NCBI GenBank assembly: GCA_012845835.1
Contig: JABAKD010000026.1
Location: forward strand, 15,554,158 to 15,618,157
Source: Undaria pinnatifida
Lineage: Eukaryota > Sar > Phaeophyceae > Laminariales > Alariaceae
Direction of reading: 5' to 3'
DNA length: 64,000 nt
In this document: positions 22,555 to 35,539 of the stretch, piece by piece
How positions within the stretch are numbered: the stretch's first letter is position 1
How the letters are laid out: every line of letters starts with the position of its first letter
Translations under genes and position numbers: made by a program
The notes under the pieces: model-generated
Told to the model about the DNA's origin: nothing
The model's input: only the letters and a program-made list of their open reading frames with translations
The model's database searches: none

Positions 22555-23520
22555 ATCGCCTAGACCTGGCACCACGCGTATAACAAGCTGCTACATATCT
22601 TTGATCTCACAGCCGAAGTGTATTTGAATATTATTTGTGACCTAAACCTCCTAAAAATCCCCCCCCCCCCTCTTGCTCTCCCTTACTCAAACGCCCCACC
22701 AAATATCAAAATCCGCCACATTAATAAACACTTCACGCACAGGATATCACCTCATTATCTTTCGAGAGCCATCCATGCCGCTGTGTCCCCCCCCCCCCCC
22801 CCCCCCGCCTCGAACGCCCCCTTCTTCCCCATCACCCGCACCTTCGCCTAGACCTAGGACCACACGTTTAACAAACCCCTCACCTAAAGCCCTTCCCCCC
22901 CGCCCCCCCCCCCCCGCCCCCCCCCCCCCCGTCCCCACTCCCCACCCTCCCCCCCCAACCCATCCCAACCCCACCCCCTCGAACACTCCACCCTCTCTTT
23001 ACTCACTGATTGTACGACTTACCCCAGGATATACATGATAAACTGATGTATTACTTCCAAAAATGTCACATTTATCCCCTCGAAATAATGTATAGTTTCC
23101 AGGAACATATTGAGCTGCCCCCCCCCCCCCCCAATAATATACTGGTGCCAAAACCGTCAGATTTATCCCCTCGAAAGGATTTATAGCTTACATGCACAAA
23201 TTGCCCCGTCCCCCCCCCCCGCCCTCCTCCAAACCCGCTCGCTTTTGATCAAAACCAGGCCTCCGTTTTCCCTTCACAGCTGTCAGATTTTGTCCCCCTC
23301 AGAAACGGGTTTTATAGTTTCCGCGCACAGACTGACTAAAATCACCCTGTTGACCCTGATAGTTACACTGTAGTTGTAAGGGGAGTCGCCGACCTATATC
23401 CTTCATGAGGACAGACAACTCGTAATGCGCGCGATCGGAGTATCACACACAGCTTGCAAAGATGAGTTTCGACGAAATCTTCGATCTCACAGCTGGAGTG
23501 TATTTTAATTTTTATAATAA
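22555..23520 (-). repeat. R1 composite repeat, inverted orientation
   Basis: This is the reverse-complement series of R1: CGCCTAGACCTGGCACCACG, C-rich runs (22661-22670, 22790-22806, 22890-22935, 23118-23131), GATATCACCTCATTATCTTT, CTGTTGACCCTGATAGTTAC and CACAGCTGGAGTGTATTTTA at the end. Pro-rich and Gly-rich frames are compositional artefacts. Confidence 0.65.
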
Positions 23521-25551
23521 TAGCAGAACGGAAACACTGGGAGTGCTGAACCCTATGCGCGGTTACTATAATGTCAAAATGAAGGCACTGCAGGAACGTG
23601 GGGGGTGAGGGGATGGAAGACGTCCGTGGCCACGGCTTGTCCAGACGTCGTGCAGGGTGATCTGTGTTCCGAGTGGAGATGGAAAGTAATATTAATAGCA
23701 GCTAGTGCCAATTACAGCAATGGCCACAAAAGTGGTGCTGTTTTACATGATGAAACATACTGGTATCGATCGAAAACAAATTACCACTGCTGTAATGGGG
23801 GCCAACAACTGGTCTATCCTTCCGTAACGAATGGGGGGTTTGGTGGAGGCGTTGTGGAATTCGGAAAACACGGGGAAGTTGGACAGACGTGGCGATAGCC
23901 CATGGTCAGAGCATCGAGCCACGAGACCCGCCACTTGCCCTGGTCATAGACGGTATTAAAGTGGTAGCACCGTGATGACCCCGTCGCTCAAGGGCAGACA
24001 GCGTACCCTTCACTGATTGATCAAAAATTACCCGAATTCTTGAGCCATACCAAACAGTGGAAGTACTACATGACCGTTCAATATCAAACCTCACTTAGGG
24101 TTAGGGTTAGGAACCCTAACCCTAACCCTAGGTAGCTGCGCAAGCAGGAGAAGAACAAGCGGCCGTTACATCCGTTTAGGTGGGTGGGAAACTTCACCAG
24201 CGCGCACGTCTTCCTAAGCGTCAATACGAATCACAAGTAGACGACGCTCCGAATGCCTGCAAGCGACAAGAGTTCAATGGTGTCGAACAAACGCGCCGAT
24301 ATTCCGGTAATGCAGACAGGCCGGTATAGAGCGCATCTAATAAAAGCCTGCTCATCCTCCGATTGACACCCAAAAAACAAAATATAACAGTAACTTAGTA
24401 CTTCAAGCATAGTTGGCTGATCTCGAGCGCGCCCTCGCCCTTTCCGTCTCAAAAATGTCCCCTTTATTTAGCGGCGTGATGGATGAATTCGCCGAAACCC
24501 ATGCCTCCACCCTGTGTATGATACCATGGTGCATGATACCCGTGGGCTACGTGTTTTGTTATGTAGTCTACATTACGTTCTCATAAATGATAAAAGCTTG
24601 AGTGCCTCGAACGAGGTTGAAAGCGTTCCTAGCTGGTCAAGACACTTACTTTTTCCTCTCTTGTCTTTACGGCAGTCACGGGAGAAACAGATGACGCTCG
24701 ATTTTGAAGAAAAGCCCCGCAGGAAAATACACGAGTAACCCCTGGCCACAACTGCAGATCGGGTGTCGATGAGGTAGTACTCGAGCTATTTTGCTTGTCC
24801 ACGGTTTCCGTGTTGCGCGATCAACAGCAGTACTGCCGACACAGCTGCATTGGAGGCCGAATGGGGTATTTTGGTGGTTATATTGGCTACGCGGTCCAGT
24901 TAGAGGTAATCGAGAGGGGCGAGTAGAAAGTGATGGGACTGACAAATCGGTCGCACCTGTCTTTCACCGAGATGTTGTTGCGTACCTTGTGTCAACTCTG
25001 TCTCTTGGATATAAAAAGTACGATTTATATTACCCCGGCACAGTAGAAAGCCAGTACTTATACGTGATAGTCTTTCCTAGGTGGCAAGCAATAGATTCGG
25101 TTTTTCCAGGCGCGAGTAATGAGACGTATAAACCGGTATGGACCTGGCACATCGTAGACTGACTCCCAATTAAAATTTCATGTGTTTTTAGTGGAGGCAT
25201 GAATTGCGTCAGCTGTGATATATGCGTGTACCACCTTGGGTTGTGTGTGCTTTTCCCTGGGGTATTCCTCAGCTCCAGAGTGACTGGAGCCTGTCCTGTG
25301 ACCACAGACTTGATATATGCGAGGTAATGTGAGAACAACAACAACATCTTATTTTACTACCTACACAATGCATCTGACAGGGAGGTTTTGTCTGCTGCAG
25401 ACTGCACGTACGAGTGGTACTTTACGGAGTGCCGTTCCGCTTGAAAAATAGCTCGTTCTCGTTACGACGAGCAAGTACTGTGCGTATAAGATAAGAGCCG
25501 TATAGTTTTCGATACGATACAACAACATTTCTGCAATACGATGTTGATCAT
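23521..25551. other. Unique-looking non-coding stretch between repeats
   Basis: No recognisable gene. Small open frames at 23605-23898 and 24791-25162 on the plus strand have no known domain and no convincing splice context. A telomere-repeat junction lies at 24094-24132. Confidence 0.4.
24094..24132. repeat. Head-to-head telomere-type repeats
   Basis: About three TTAGGG units read directly into about three CCCTAA units. The order (TTAGGG)n-(CCCTAA)n is that expected when two chromosome ends join, but the array is very short, so an element end or a repair insertion is equally possible. Confidence 0.8.
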
Positions 25552-25875
<324 letters not shown>

Positions 25876-26164
25876 ACACTGGTAGTTGTTGTTGTTCTCA
25901 CATCAACCTCCATACAACAGTAGTAGTGATCAAGGCCGTGGTCAAACGACCCCAGGTCAAGTCATTTAAGAGTGGAGAAATAATGTCCACGGCGCACTGC
26001 TGTAGCGTAGGGAAAAAACACAACGATCGAAAGGTGGCGCACGTATAACTCATATCTCAAGTACGTATGAAGAAAGAAGGAACTTATACGTTGGCCAAAA
26101 ACCACATAAAAAATCAATCGAAAGTCAGCCTGCGTAGCCGAGAGGCCTGTGTTGGTCGATACTT

Positions 26165-27415
26165 GTCCAAACGTGTACTCACCACCAAAAATCAAAATCT
26201 GCCAGAGAAATAAACACTACCAGGCAGCCGATGTCACCGCGTTGTCTCTCTAGCCATCCATGCCGTAGCTCCAATTCATTTGGCCCCCTGACCACCCCAC
26301 CTCCTCCCCCTCTTTTTTTCTCCCGCTCCCCCTTGTTCTAACGTCCCACCTAAAATCAAAATCTGTCACAATAAAAGACACTACCACGAAGTTGATATCA
26401 CCTCATTTTCGTTGTAGTAGATATCCATGACGTAGCCCAAATCATCCCCTCCCCCCCCTAACGTCCCCTCCTTCCCCACTCCCCACCCGAGTAATGAACA
26501 CTACCGGCAACTGATATCACCTTATTCTATTTCTAGGATTCCATGCCGTAGCTCCAACTCATTTCCGCCGCCGCCCCTCTCTTCCCTACCCCCCCCCCCC
26601 GCCCCCCCCGCTTCCTTTTGTTCAAACGACCCACCTAAAAACGAAATCTGCCAGAGTAATAAACACTACCACGCAGTCGGTATCACCTCATTATATTTTT
26701 AACAACCCATGTTGCAGCTCCCATTCGCCCCGCCCCCCACCCCCCCTTCTCCAACGCCCCCTCTTTCAATACCACCCGCACCATCGCCTAGACCTCGCAC
26801 CACGCGAATAGCAAACCCCGTAGGCATCTATGCGACATAAAACTGCTGGAAACCCCTCCCCCCCCCCGCCCCCACCCTTCGAATACTCCGCCTTCTCCTC
26901 ACCGGTTGTACGACTTACAGGATGTACATCATAAACTGATGCATTCCTTTCACAACCGGCAGATATATCCCCTTGAAGGAGTATTATTATTTTTTTATTT
27001 ATTTTATACTCCGGCGGATGGGGAATAGTAAAGCTTTAGCTCACCACACTTCCACGTATTTTCATACGCGTCGTGTGTCGATTTAACTCAGGAAGGATTG
27101 ATAGTTTCCGCGCTCACATTGAGTTCCCCCGTCCGTTTTCCCCTCCTCCTCGCGCCCCCTGCTCTCTCTCTTGTTCAAACTCATTCCCCCACACCCCTAA
27201 AACCTCCGGCCTCCCCTCGCCGGTTATACTACTCACAGGATACACTTGATAAACTAAAGCATTTCCTTCCACAGCTGTCACATTCTGTCCCCCTCAAAGA
27301 CTAACTAACATCACCCAGTAATACGCGCGATCGGAGTATCACACACGGCTTGCAAAGATTAGTTTCGACAAAATAGTCGATCTCACAGCTGGAGTGTATT
27401 TATATTTCTATAACA
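26165..27415 (-). repeat. R1 composite repeat cluster, inverted orientation
   Basis: Several R1 blocks recur here, some more than once: AAATCTGCCAGAGTAATAAAC and related versions, GATATCACCTTATT, CATGCCGTAGCTCCAACTCA, CGCCTAGACCTCGCACCACG and CACAGCTGGAGTGTATTTAT at 27384. The repetition of the middle module suggests internal expansion. C-rich runs separate the blocks. Confidence 0.6.
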
Positions 27416-30298
27416 CAGAGTCTATTTAACATGTATTATTTAATACTCGCAGCTGAAACCTACTGCAACAGACGCTACCCACGAAACAAAACTAATGTAC
27501 CAGCAGACCTAGCTCCTGGCCGCGCGGATCTGGCAGGGTGGTTTTTCGCTCCCTTCTTGTTGCTGTTGTTGTTCTCACATTGACTCGCATAGTCAAGGCT
27601 CTTAATGACCCAGGGCTATGCGGTGGTCACGAGATCATAAGAATACCGAAATTTCGAAGAGCGGCGCGGCCGCGCCTCTGGCCCCTTTCGAGTCTGTTTC
27701 GGGTCCGGGCTAGGGTTAGGGTCAGGGTTCGGGTCAGCGTTAGGGTAAGGGTAAGGGTTTGGGTTATGGGTCAGTTTGGGTCTGCGCCCGTACCTCGATC
27801 CCAGCAGCAAGTGCTTCCAACCTACTAACGCGAACAGCCCACCAACCCTAAGATGCGCGGGACAAAAACGCTGGGCAAGCTCCAATGTTCAAAGTCGAAG
27901 GTGGAACTACATACCAACAACAAGAGGAAGAAATCAAAGAAGAACGAGAAAGGAAGCAGAGAACGAAGCATGAAAAGCAATACGCACGTGTAATAAGTTA
28001 CGTAGAATGGCCAGCAGGGGGTGGTGTAGCGAGGAAAGGCCTGTGTATGGTTTTGAGAGCTGCGAACTATAAAACTAACCAAAATATACGCGTCCGATCA
28101 GCATGTATATGTGGGGTTAAGATAACCACTGTATAGAATACGCAGCAAGTGAATTTAAAAGAAAATGAAGTAAAAAAAAGATAATCAAGGACCACACAGC
28201 GAACAAGAACAGGAAAAAGGGAAAAACGCCGTACAGTTGGTAATATATCCTTAACAACGGATAAAACAACGGCATTGGGTGCGTGGAGAACATCAACTAC
28301 AGCAAGGGAACTGCGTGAAAACCATCTACCAGGACGAACAAGTCCGGGCGTCCTCACGCTCGCTGCTTACGCCCAGGGGAAGGCACACAAACACCAAGAC
28401 AATTATGACCAGACCCAGATTTCAATATCTCCATCAGAACACCGCCTCCGAACCCCCTCATTTGCCCTGCCCCCTTCAACCCCCCCCCTCCCCCTCCCCC
28501 CTTCCCCCCACCCTTTCCTCCAGCCACGTAGTGATGGCGACGGTGGGTGGCGCTGCCGGGCCTTTGCGTTTCGCTATGCAACTCTACTCCTCTCTGCGTC
28601 ATGCCAGTGTTTCATAATCGTCTCTGCCCCCTCCTCAACCAGTCCACACTATCTGCCGGCCTTTTGTGGGGCAGCTTTTCACCACCCTGGGAATTGCATA
28701 CTAAATTCAGTAATATATATATATATATTCCTCAAGGAGCAAGATAGAATACTTCACCTGACCCCCCGAGGAGCCCATACCCCCAACCACCTACCTCAAA
28801 GGCAGACGCCCCTCGTCCCTCTATGCCACCAGACCCCCAAGCAATGTCCTCCGTTTCCGCAACGTCACCTGCATGCTGTCGGAGTCTGTCTTGGCAAGCA
28901 CGTTGGCGTACTAAAGGGTTCGGCTGTCGCGTTTCTATTTCGGCCAGCCGAGACATAAGGGGAACACAGAGTACTGAACCTGTCGCAGGCTGTCGTAATC
29001 GGCCTTCCTCAGGCTCCAAGTCACGCAGATGTAGAGTGTCCCAGTAACCTTTTTGTCATTTTAGCATCGGCACCTTCAACTAGTGGTAAGCGAACACCCG
29101 GGTGGTCAGGGGTATTCACCTTGAACCGTTGGAAGCACGCGCATGCCCTATGACGACGCTGCATCAGGTGCGTTGTTAGCCCAGTCCAAGTACACCAATT
29201 CGACCGTTTGCTTTATTCCTGATCGGCTGCAGAGAGGGTGACCGACGCGTTCTCTCTGTATATTGTTCGACCATTGTTTGCGCCTCAGAGACCGTAAGCC
29301 TAACGCCGAGAACGCAGTCAAGATCACCGTCATCACTCACTCCAGCCATCCTGGTGATCGCGATACGTCTCCCGCTTCGTCAGCGTACATCACACCCCAT
29401 ACCCGCCGCGCCTACTCCTTCTCTCCCGCCCCTCCCACCCGCCTGTCGGATTTGCCGGCTCGTGGTTAGCTCTTTCTCTGACACAAAGTAAAGTGGGGGG
29501 TTCAACTTGGGGGTCGTTTTTCTCCGGCGGATCGAGGTCACTCACGCGAGCTACCCCCCAGTTCTTTTACGGTGGTCATCTATCGCTTATATCTCTTGCG
29601 TGTTTTTACGGTGTTGATCAGCGATGGATATGTGAGTTGCGAGCTCCGCCATATTTAACGCCCACTTGTAAACTGCTCTTGTCCGTGAGGTACGGTAGGC
29701 ACTCGTACATTTCAATATAATGGTTGCATCTGGTAGCGGAAAGGGGGGGTCCCCCCCCTACCTCTTATCGCCCCTTCTCCTTCTTTCGTCAGAGCCGTGT
29801 CATGATGTCCATCATGATGCCTGCATCATCAGCGAGGAAGTGTTTCTCTGCCACAAGCAGTACCGCCGCTTGAATACAAGTTTAACAGGAGTGATTCTGG
29901 TACGTACACTTGCCGTAGACCTTGCCCCACGTGGAGCGTATCTCCGAGAAGTCTCTACCACTCATCCGCACGCGCCCATGCTTTTATGCCATCGAGAAAT
30001 TGGCGGATGACGGTGAGCGTCCTCGGTGGAACGCCAAAAGGAGTATGCACCGCAAACCAAGGGGTTCTGTCCTCAGAGTCAAAACTGGTGGGGTCGGTAA
30101 AGCACAAGTTAGAGCAATGCGACCGTGACACGCCAATCGTGGTGGCGCGTTTAGTCCGGAACATTTTGCTGATGGCCACACTCCTTAATCCGAAACCGTA
30201 ACAAATTACACAATTTTGACACAATATTACTGTTTTTGTTTACACGTATTAATAGTTCACCGACCAAGCATGCACATTTTCCCCTTTTTTTTGCAGTA
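27416..30298. other. Non-coding region with telomere-like stretch
   Basis: The open frame 28275-28958 (plus strand) is mostly Pro-rich through a C-rich tract and carries no recognised domain. A palindrome-family copy is at 29537-29554. I see no supported gene on either strand. Confidence 0.4.
27710..27782 (+). repeat. Degenerate interstitial TTAGGG-like repeat
   Basis: About 12 variants of TTAGGG, TCAGGG, TTCGGG and TAAGGG. It is similar to the cores of the terminal-inverted-repeat elements at 33.4, 35.2 and 52.4 kb, but I could not find inverted ends here. Confidence 0.7.
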
Positions 30299-31240
30299 CT
30301 CGCCGGCAAGTGACTGTGGAACTTCCGTGGACTTCCGTGTGCGTTGCCATGGGCTACCGTGGAAATCCGCGGGTTTCAACGGCAAGTGCCTTGGTTCATG
30401 GCGCGTCCACGGAAAATGTTACCGGTGTAGCCACGGCAATGGCCGCGGTTATGCCCGTCGCTAACTCCGTCGTACCAACCATGGAAACCCACGGAGGTAG
30501 GCGGAAATTTCCGCGGCAGTTTCGGTGAACATTGACGTGGAGATTTCCGCGGACATCCGCGGTCATTTCCACGGCAACCCTCCAACACGAGCAGATCTCC
30601 ACAGAAGTACGCGGAAGTCCGTGAAAATTGCTACGGCCGTTTCCGCGGAATTCCGGCCATCAACTCACACATCCTGCCGCGGTCGTCCGGGGCCGTTGAC
30701 ACAGCCTTCCTCCAATACGCAGCGATGAGCACGGAAGTCCGCGGAAGTCCGCGGAAATTTCCACGGTTGTTCCTGCAGACCTCATGTCACGCGACAATCA
30801 CCACGGATGTCCGCGAAAGTCCGTGGGAGTTCCCACGGATGTTCCCGTGGACGTCCAACCGCAGCAACATTCACGTCCTGCCGCGGCCGCGGACGTTGCC
30901 GTCTGTGTCCGCCGACGTTTCCGTGGGTGTGTCCGTCTACGTGTCTGTTCGTGTATGCGTGGAACTTTCCGTGAGTGTCCAAGGCTTGCCGTGGTATGCC
31001 GTGGATGTTGCCGGTGACATTGCCGTAGATATTGCCGTGGATCTTGCCGTGGAAACTGCGGGAGAAGTTACCATGGCTATTGCCGCAGCATTCTGTGGAA
31101 GCCCGTGGAATGTTTGTGGAAGCCCGTGGAGGGTCCGTTGAAGCCCGTGGAGTGTCCTCGGGTGTCCGTGGAACGCCGTGGCCATGGCCATGGAATGCCG
31201 TGAAGGTCCGTGGACACTGCCGCGGATCTTCGCCAAAACG
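30299..31240. repeat. CCGCGG-rich degenerate array (~940 bp)
   Basis: Dense, irregular copies of TCCGTGGAA / TCCGCGGAA occur on both strands, since TTCCGCGGAA is self-complementary. The array is GC-rich against its surroundings and keeps 138- and 160-codon frames open on opposite strands because stops are rare in the motif. No domain is recognised. It may be an old minisatellite or a short-palindrome array. Confidence 0.7.
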
Positions 31241-31598
31241 ACAAATTACGTACATCCCTCTCACCGACCGGCGGGTTAATCGGCCCGTGCCTTGTCCTTC
31301 ATCGTGTTATCACGTGGGGAACGGCCATGCTACGGTAGGGGTGCATCCCGATCATAATCATATTCTAAGAAGCACTTGTTCCTGACATGAGAAACTCCAT
31401 ATCTTACCCGAAATAGACTTCGAAGGCATTCGTTCGCACAACCTGACGAAGCTTCTATGCCCTAGTCCTAGAAACAATGTACTCGTGAAATCTCTTTATC
31501 AAGGACTGACCCATGGTTCCTCGTTTAATGAGCTCAATCAGGCACAAACATTAACATCTCGACATGAACACTAGAACATTACCATTTGTCTAACGTAA

Positions 31599-31970
31599 AT
31601 ATTAACATTGACATTAGCATGAACATGAACATGAACATGAACATGAACAGGAACATGAGCATGAACATGAACATGGACATTAACATTGACATAAGCATTA
31701 ACATTAACATTGACATTGACATTAACATTAACATTAACATTAACATTAACATTAACATTAACATTAGCATTAATATTAACATTGACATCAACATTCACAT
31801 TAAAAATAACATTAACGTTGACATTGACATTAACATTAACATTAACATTAACATTAACATTAAAATTAACATTAACGATAACATTAACATTAACTATATC
31901 AACACCATTAACATTAACATTAACATTGGCATTGACATTAACATTAACATTAACATTAACAATCATTAAC
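31599..31970. repeat. Hexamer microsatellite (AACATT and AACATG variants)
   Basis: About 60 units of AACATT, with blocks of AACATG at the left end and GACATT substitutions throughout. Long Asn-Val, Asn-Ile and Leu-Thr frames stay open on both strands purely from the six-base period. Confidence 0.93.
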
Positions 31971-33408
31971 ATTATAATTCAGTCCAGGAGTGTTTAAGAA
32001 ATGGTTTGTCTCTGGTACCGTCGTCGCTGTAGCTTGTCTAACGCCGCCGATTTTATTGACAGAAGACGCCTTAACTTCGCATTTCTAAAGTATGATGAGT
32101 GGAGTTATACAACAAATAGTTCCGCGAGTGGATTTTGGTCACGTCTAACCGACAAAATTCCCTTCACGCTCACACTGGACTGAGCTGAGGGACCCCTACT
32201 GTGCAGTCACTTTTTCGTTCGAGGTTACGTGGCGGTGGAAAAGTCTGTTGGTGCAAATCTACGCTAAATGTAGCAGTTGTCGGTTGCTGGCACGTCTTTC
32301 AATTGACGGCGGGCTTCTTAATCTAAATTGTCTAAACTGCACCCTTCTTTCTTGTTATTTAGCCACTCATTTTCCGTGGTATATCTACGACCACACATAC
32401 ATGAGACAATTGATCGACTTGTCGTTCTACGGTAAACCTCCCACCTTTGTTTTTATCGAAGTCGCCTGCTTTGAAACCAGCTCCCCGGTCGTATTTATTT
32501 CCTGAAATACGGTGTCCGTAGTCCCCCCAACGTCATAGTTTGATATAGTCCCCTGCGAAACAACGAAAACGTTCGAATACCTGCTTTTCGTAGTAGTAGC
32601 ATCCTTTTCCATGTCGAGAAGACGTCACACGTTCGTTAAAAAATAATGTCGCTGATTTTTTTATTGGCGGGGGCTATCGTAAGATCAGTCAGAATGGCAC
32701 CGTTATTTTCTCCACATAATAAATGATCTTTTGGGACCCTTGCCGTATAGACTAGAGCCTCACACGAAAGAGGTTGCACCTCCACCCCGACCACCGTGAC
32801 CGAAGCAAGGGTGTCAATAGGCGGGGGGTCCCTTTTACATTGGCCCGGAGTCACTCGCGCGAGTGACCCCTCTGTCTGTTCCTTCGCGGTGTTAAGTTCT
32901 CGTGCAAATTGAATGAAAGCGACCGGTGTGAATCCGCAATGCAAAAGGTAGCTACGCTTCGCCTAGCATAATATCGCTAAAAAGTGTGCTTCGTCGATCA
33001 GTGGGATACAGAGAGTGTCCCTCCGGCGAGGGGCTCAAATTAATTAGCGAAAGAGGGGGTAACCTCGAGGGAATACATAAGGGGCACCCCCGGGGGGCCC
33101 TTCCGCAACCTTGTCGTCTTAATGCCAACGTCATGCACCCAAAAATACAATCCGGAGATTCTTCCCCCTCCTCCGGCAGAGGCACGCAAAGGAGGAGTGA
33201 GTCGAATAGTAAACACCGACCGACGGACACAGATGGAGGAAGCAAACAGCAAACAGTGAGTGGGAAAACTGAATGCACAGTCGGCTGCCTTGTTGAATGA
33301 AATGGTTGGCAACACCCTCTACATGCCAGCGGCATCACGTGTTTCGGTGCTGTGTGTGATACGCGGTTAATCTTTGTTTGGCCTATATCGTTTTGGCACC
33401 AGGAGTAT
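31971..33408. other. Non-coding region
   Basis: No exon of the LRR gene type and no recognised domain on either strand. The 154-codon minus frame at 32952-33416 has no family match I can see. A perfect palindrome copy lies at 32850-32867. Confidence 0.4.
32850..32867. repeat. Perfect 18-bp palindrome GTCACTCGCGCGAGTGAC
   Basis: Identical to the copy at 21427-21444 and likewise followed by a C-rich CCCCTCTGT. Downstream, GGTAGCTACGCTTCGCC (32947-32963) is matched at the 36.8 kb copy by GGGAGCTACGCTGCGCC (36849-36865). The palindrome is therefore part of a longer dispersed element. Confidence 0.75.
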
Positions 33409-33694
33409 AATTGCACGTACGTGCAACGTTTTTAGAATTACACGTAAACTCAGTACAGCCCCTGCCGACCTCGAGAGCAGACCGAGAGCCCCCCAAAGGG
33501 TTGGGTTGGGGTTATAGGGTCAGGGTTAGGGTTAAGGTTAAGGTTAGGGTTAGGGTCGGGTTTGGGGTCGGGTTGGTCTGGGCAGCGTAACCGTCGTTTT
33601 GTGCGGACCTGGACATAGGGAGCCGCCATACGTGCATAAATCGCTATTGAATTTACGTGCAAAAATCTGAAAAACCTTGCACGTACGTGCAATT
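33409..33694. mobile_element. MITE-like element with telomere-like core
   Basis: Long imperfect terminal inverted repeats are visible. The left end begins AATTGCACGTACGTGCAACG and continues TTTTTAGAATTACACGTAAA. The reverse complement of the right end begins AATTGCACGTACGTGCAAGG and continues TTTTTCAGAT..CACGTAAA. The centre (33501-33576) is TTAGGG/TTGGGG-like repeat. The 286 bp contain no coding frame of note. Target-site duplication is not clear. The class is inferred as a non-autonomous DNA transposon. Confidence 0.7.
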
Positions 33695-34340
33695 CCACGG
33701 GAGCCCTTGTTTTGGTAGGGCAGTGCCGCCTGCCGTTTCCTCGCCTCCTCTCCCACCCCCTGGTGGCGAGTTATCTTCCTTGCTTGTTTTTCACTTTTTC
33801 TCGTTTCGTTTTTCTCCCTTAGTTCTCCTCGATGGCTTTTGTTTTGTCCTTGGATTTGTAAATTATCATTGTTTTCCTTCCGGACGTGCCGGGGCCGGTT
33901 TGATCGGCGAGTCTTGAACGCTTTGCACCATAACAATTAATAGTATGGGCTGGATATGGGTGCACGTCTAACACTTCCGATTTCCTTTTTTTTTATGGCG
34001 GATGTACAGTTTTCATCTACGATACGATATTCGTATGCGTTTATCACGTTGGGCACGTTGTATATTTTTCGTTGGGAATACTTCCGCTCCTGCCTGTCCT
34101 GTGGTCACGGATGACTAGATTATGCGGGCGAATCCGAGAAGAAGCATTAACAACCATGCAAACAGAGGCCAGTAAATTCGACGTGATGCGGCATCATCAG
34201 TGTATAATCTCATATATATTTCTGGCCGGCCTGGAGCTCTTATGTATAGGCCAGGGTGCGTCCTGGCTAGCCTGGAGATCGTACATACGTAAGACAGAGT
34301 GCGTCCTACACCGCTATCTGTGTCCAATGGTTCATGTTAG

Positions 34341-34387
34341 GTTACCTTACCTTACCTTACCTTACCCTTACCTTACCCTTACCTTAG
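34341..34387. repeat. CCTTA short tandem repeat
   Basis: About nine units of CCTTA with CCCTTA variants. No coding content. Confidence 0.8.
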
Positions 34388-35202
34388 CTCTTATTGCAGT
34401 CAGAAAATGGAGGTCAAAATCCGTAGCTTGCTGCCAAATTGGTCGCCCTGCATAGACATGGTTATTACATCTCGATTACAGTATAGACTACACATCAAAT
34501 GCTGGCGAAGACAGTGATATGAAGCCTCTACGAAACGCCCGAGGCGCAGTCCAGGCACCGTCACGCCTCACGCTTGCTTCGCTGTTCCTGTGTCGCAGTT
34601 CGAACCTATCCTGCAACACCAGCAGCTTGGATGGCTTTATGCGGCCGATGCCGTACGTATTCGTCAGGTTTTCGCGTCAGTGATTGCGTCCTATATCCCA
34701 TGGATGGTATGCGATGCCGTGTACTGTACCGGTCTTATACTGAAGAGGATCGGGGGGGGGGCATGTTTAGGGTGAGGGTACTCATTTGCTGCTTGCCCCA
34801 GTCATTTGACCATTGAACACGCATCCCGCTCGATACGGCGCACCGTTCCTATTCTTGATTGATACCTCTCCAACGTTTGTTCAAGCGCTTAATGCGTTTA
34901 TTGTAAATATCGCATAGAAACTGATTGCGTATCGTATCCAAATACTGGGCGGGAGGGGACCACGAACGTCGAATTTGGCGACATCTTTCCCTGAAGGCCA
35001 TCGAGGCTCTCCCATGCACGACAACTTGACAGTTATGACTACAAGCTCGTTGCACAGCAGTACTACTGCCGTGACCAACTTCGGCAGTATTATTATAACC
35101 GCTGACCCAAGCAAGGCAAAGTACTTCGAGATATGGTGCGCCTTTAACAAATATAATTAATAATATGTGGCGCACGGATTGAAGCGCCCTCACCTGCTTT
35201 GT

Positions 35203-35489
35203 CACACAAATCGTACCAGATAAATTACCAAATATATTTCAATTCACTTGGGATTTTAAGGTGGTTTTCGTGTTTTGGTTCTTTGTTTTCGGCAAATCGC
35301 GAAAAGGCGTCGACCCACCCGAACCCCAATCCCAACCCTAATCCCAACCCCAACCCCAACCCAGGCTAGGGTTCCGAATAGAGAGCGGCTTCGCCACGCC
35401 TTTTGGAAATCTGATAAAAAAATGCGCGGACCACCTCAAACATCGAAATATATTTGGCACTCCATTTCTCTGGTATCATTCGTAGGGTG
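35203..35489 (+). mobile_element. MITE-like element with telomere-like core
   Basis: The left end ACAAATCGTACCAGATAAAT..ACCAAATATATTTC is mirrored at the right by ..GAAATATATTTGG..TGGTATCATTCGTAGGG. The core (35313-35374) is CCCTAA/CCCCAA-like repeat. Internal arms (CAAATCGCGAAAAGGCGTCGA and GCGGCTTCGCCACGCC..TGCGCGGACCACCTC) reappear in the 52.4 kb element in opposite orientation, showing one family. Confidence 0.72.
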
Positions 35490-35539
35490 GGAACATCGCA
35501 AAGGTTAACACTACTACTGCCCGGATTTCATATATTATC

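Noticed and set aside
28275-28958. 227-codon plus-strand frame
   Set aside because: Much of it is Pro-rich translation of a C-rich tract; no domain or splice context is seen.
34574-34660. TTCGAACC motif reminiscent of a tRNA B box
   Set aside because: No acceptor stem, D-arm or anticodon arm could be drawn around it.
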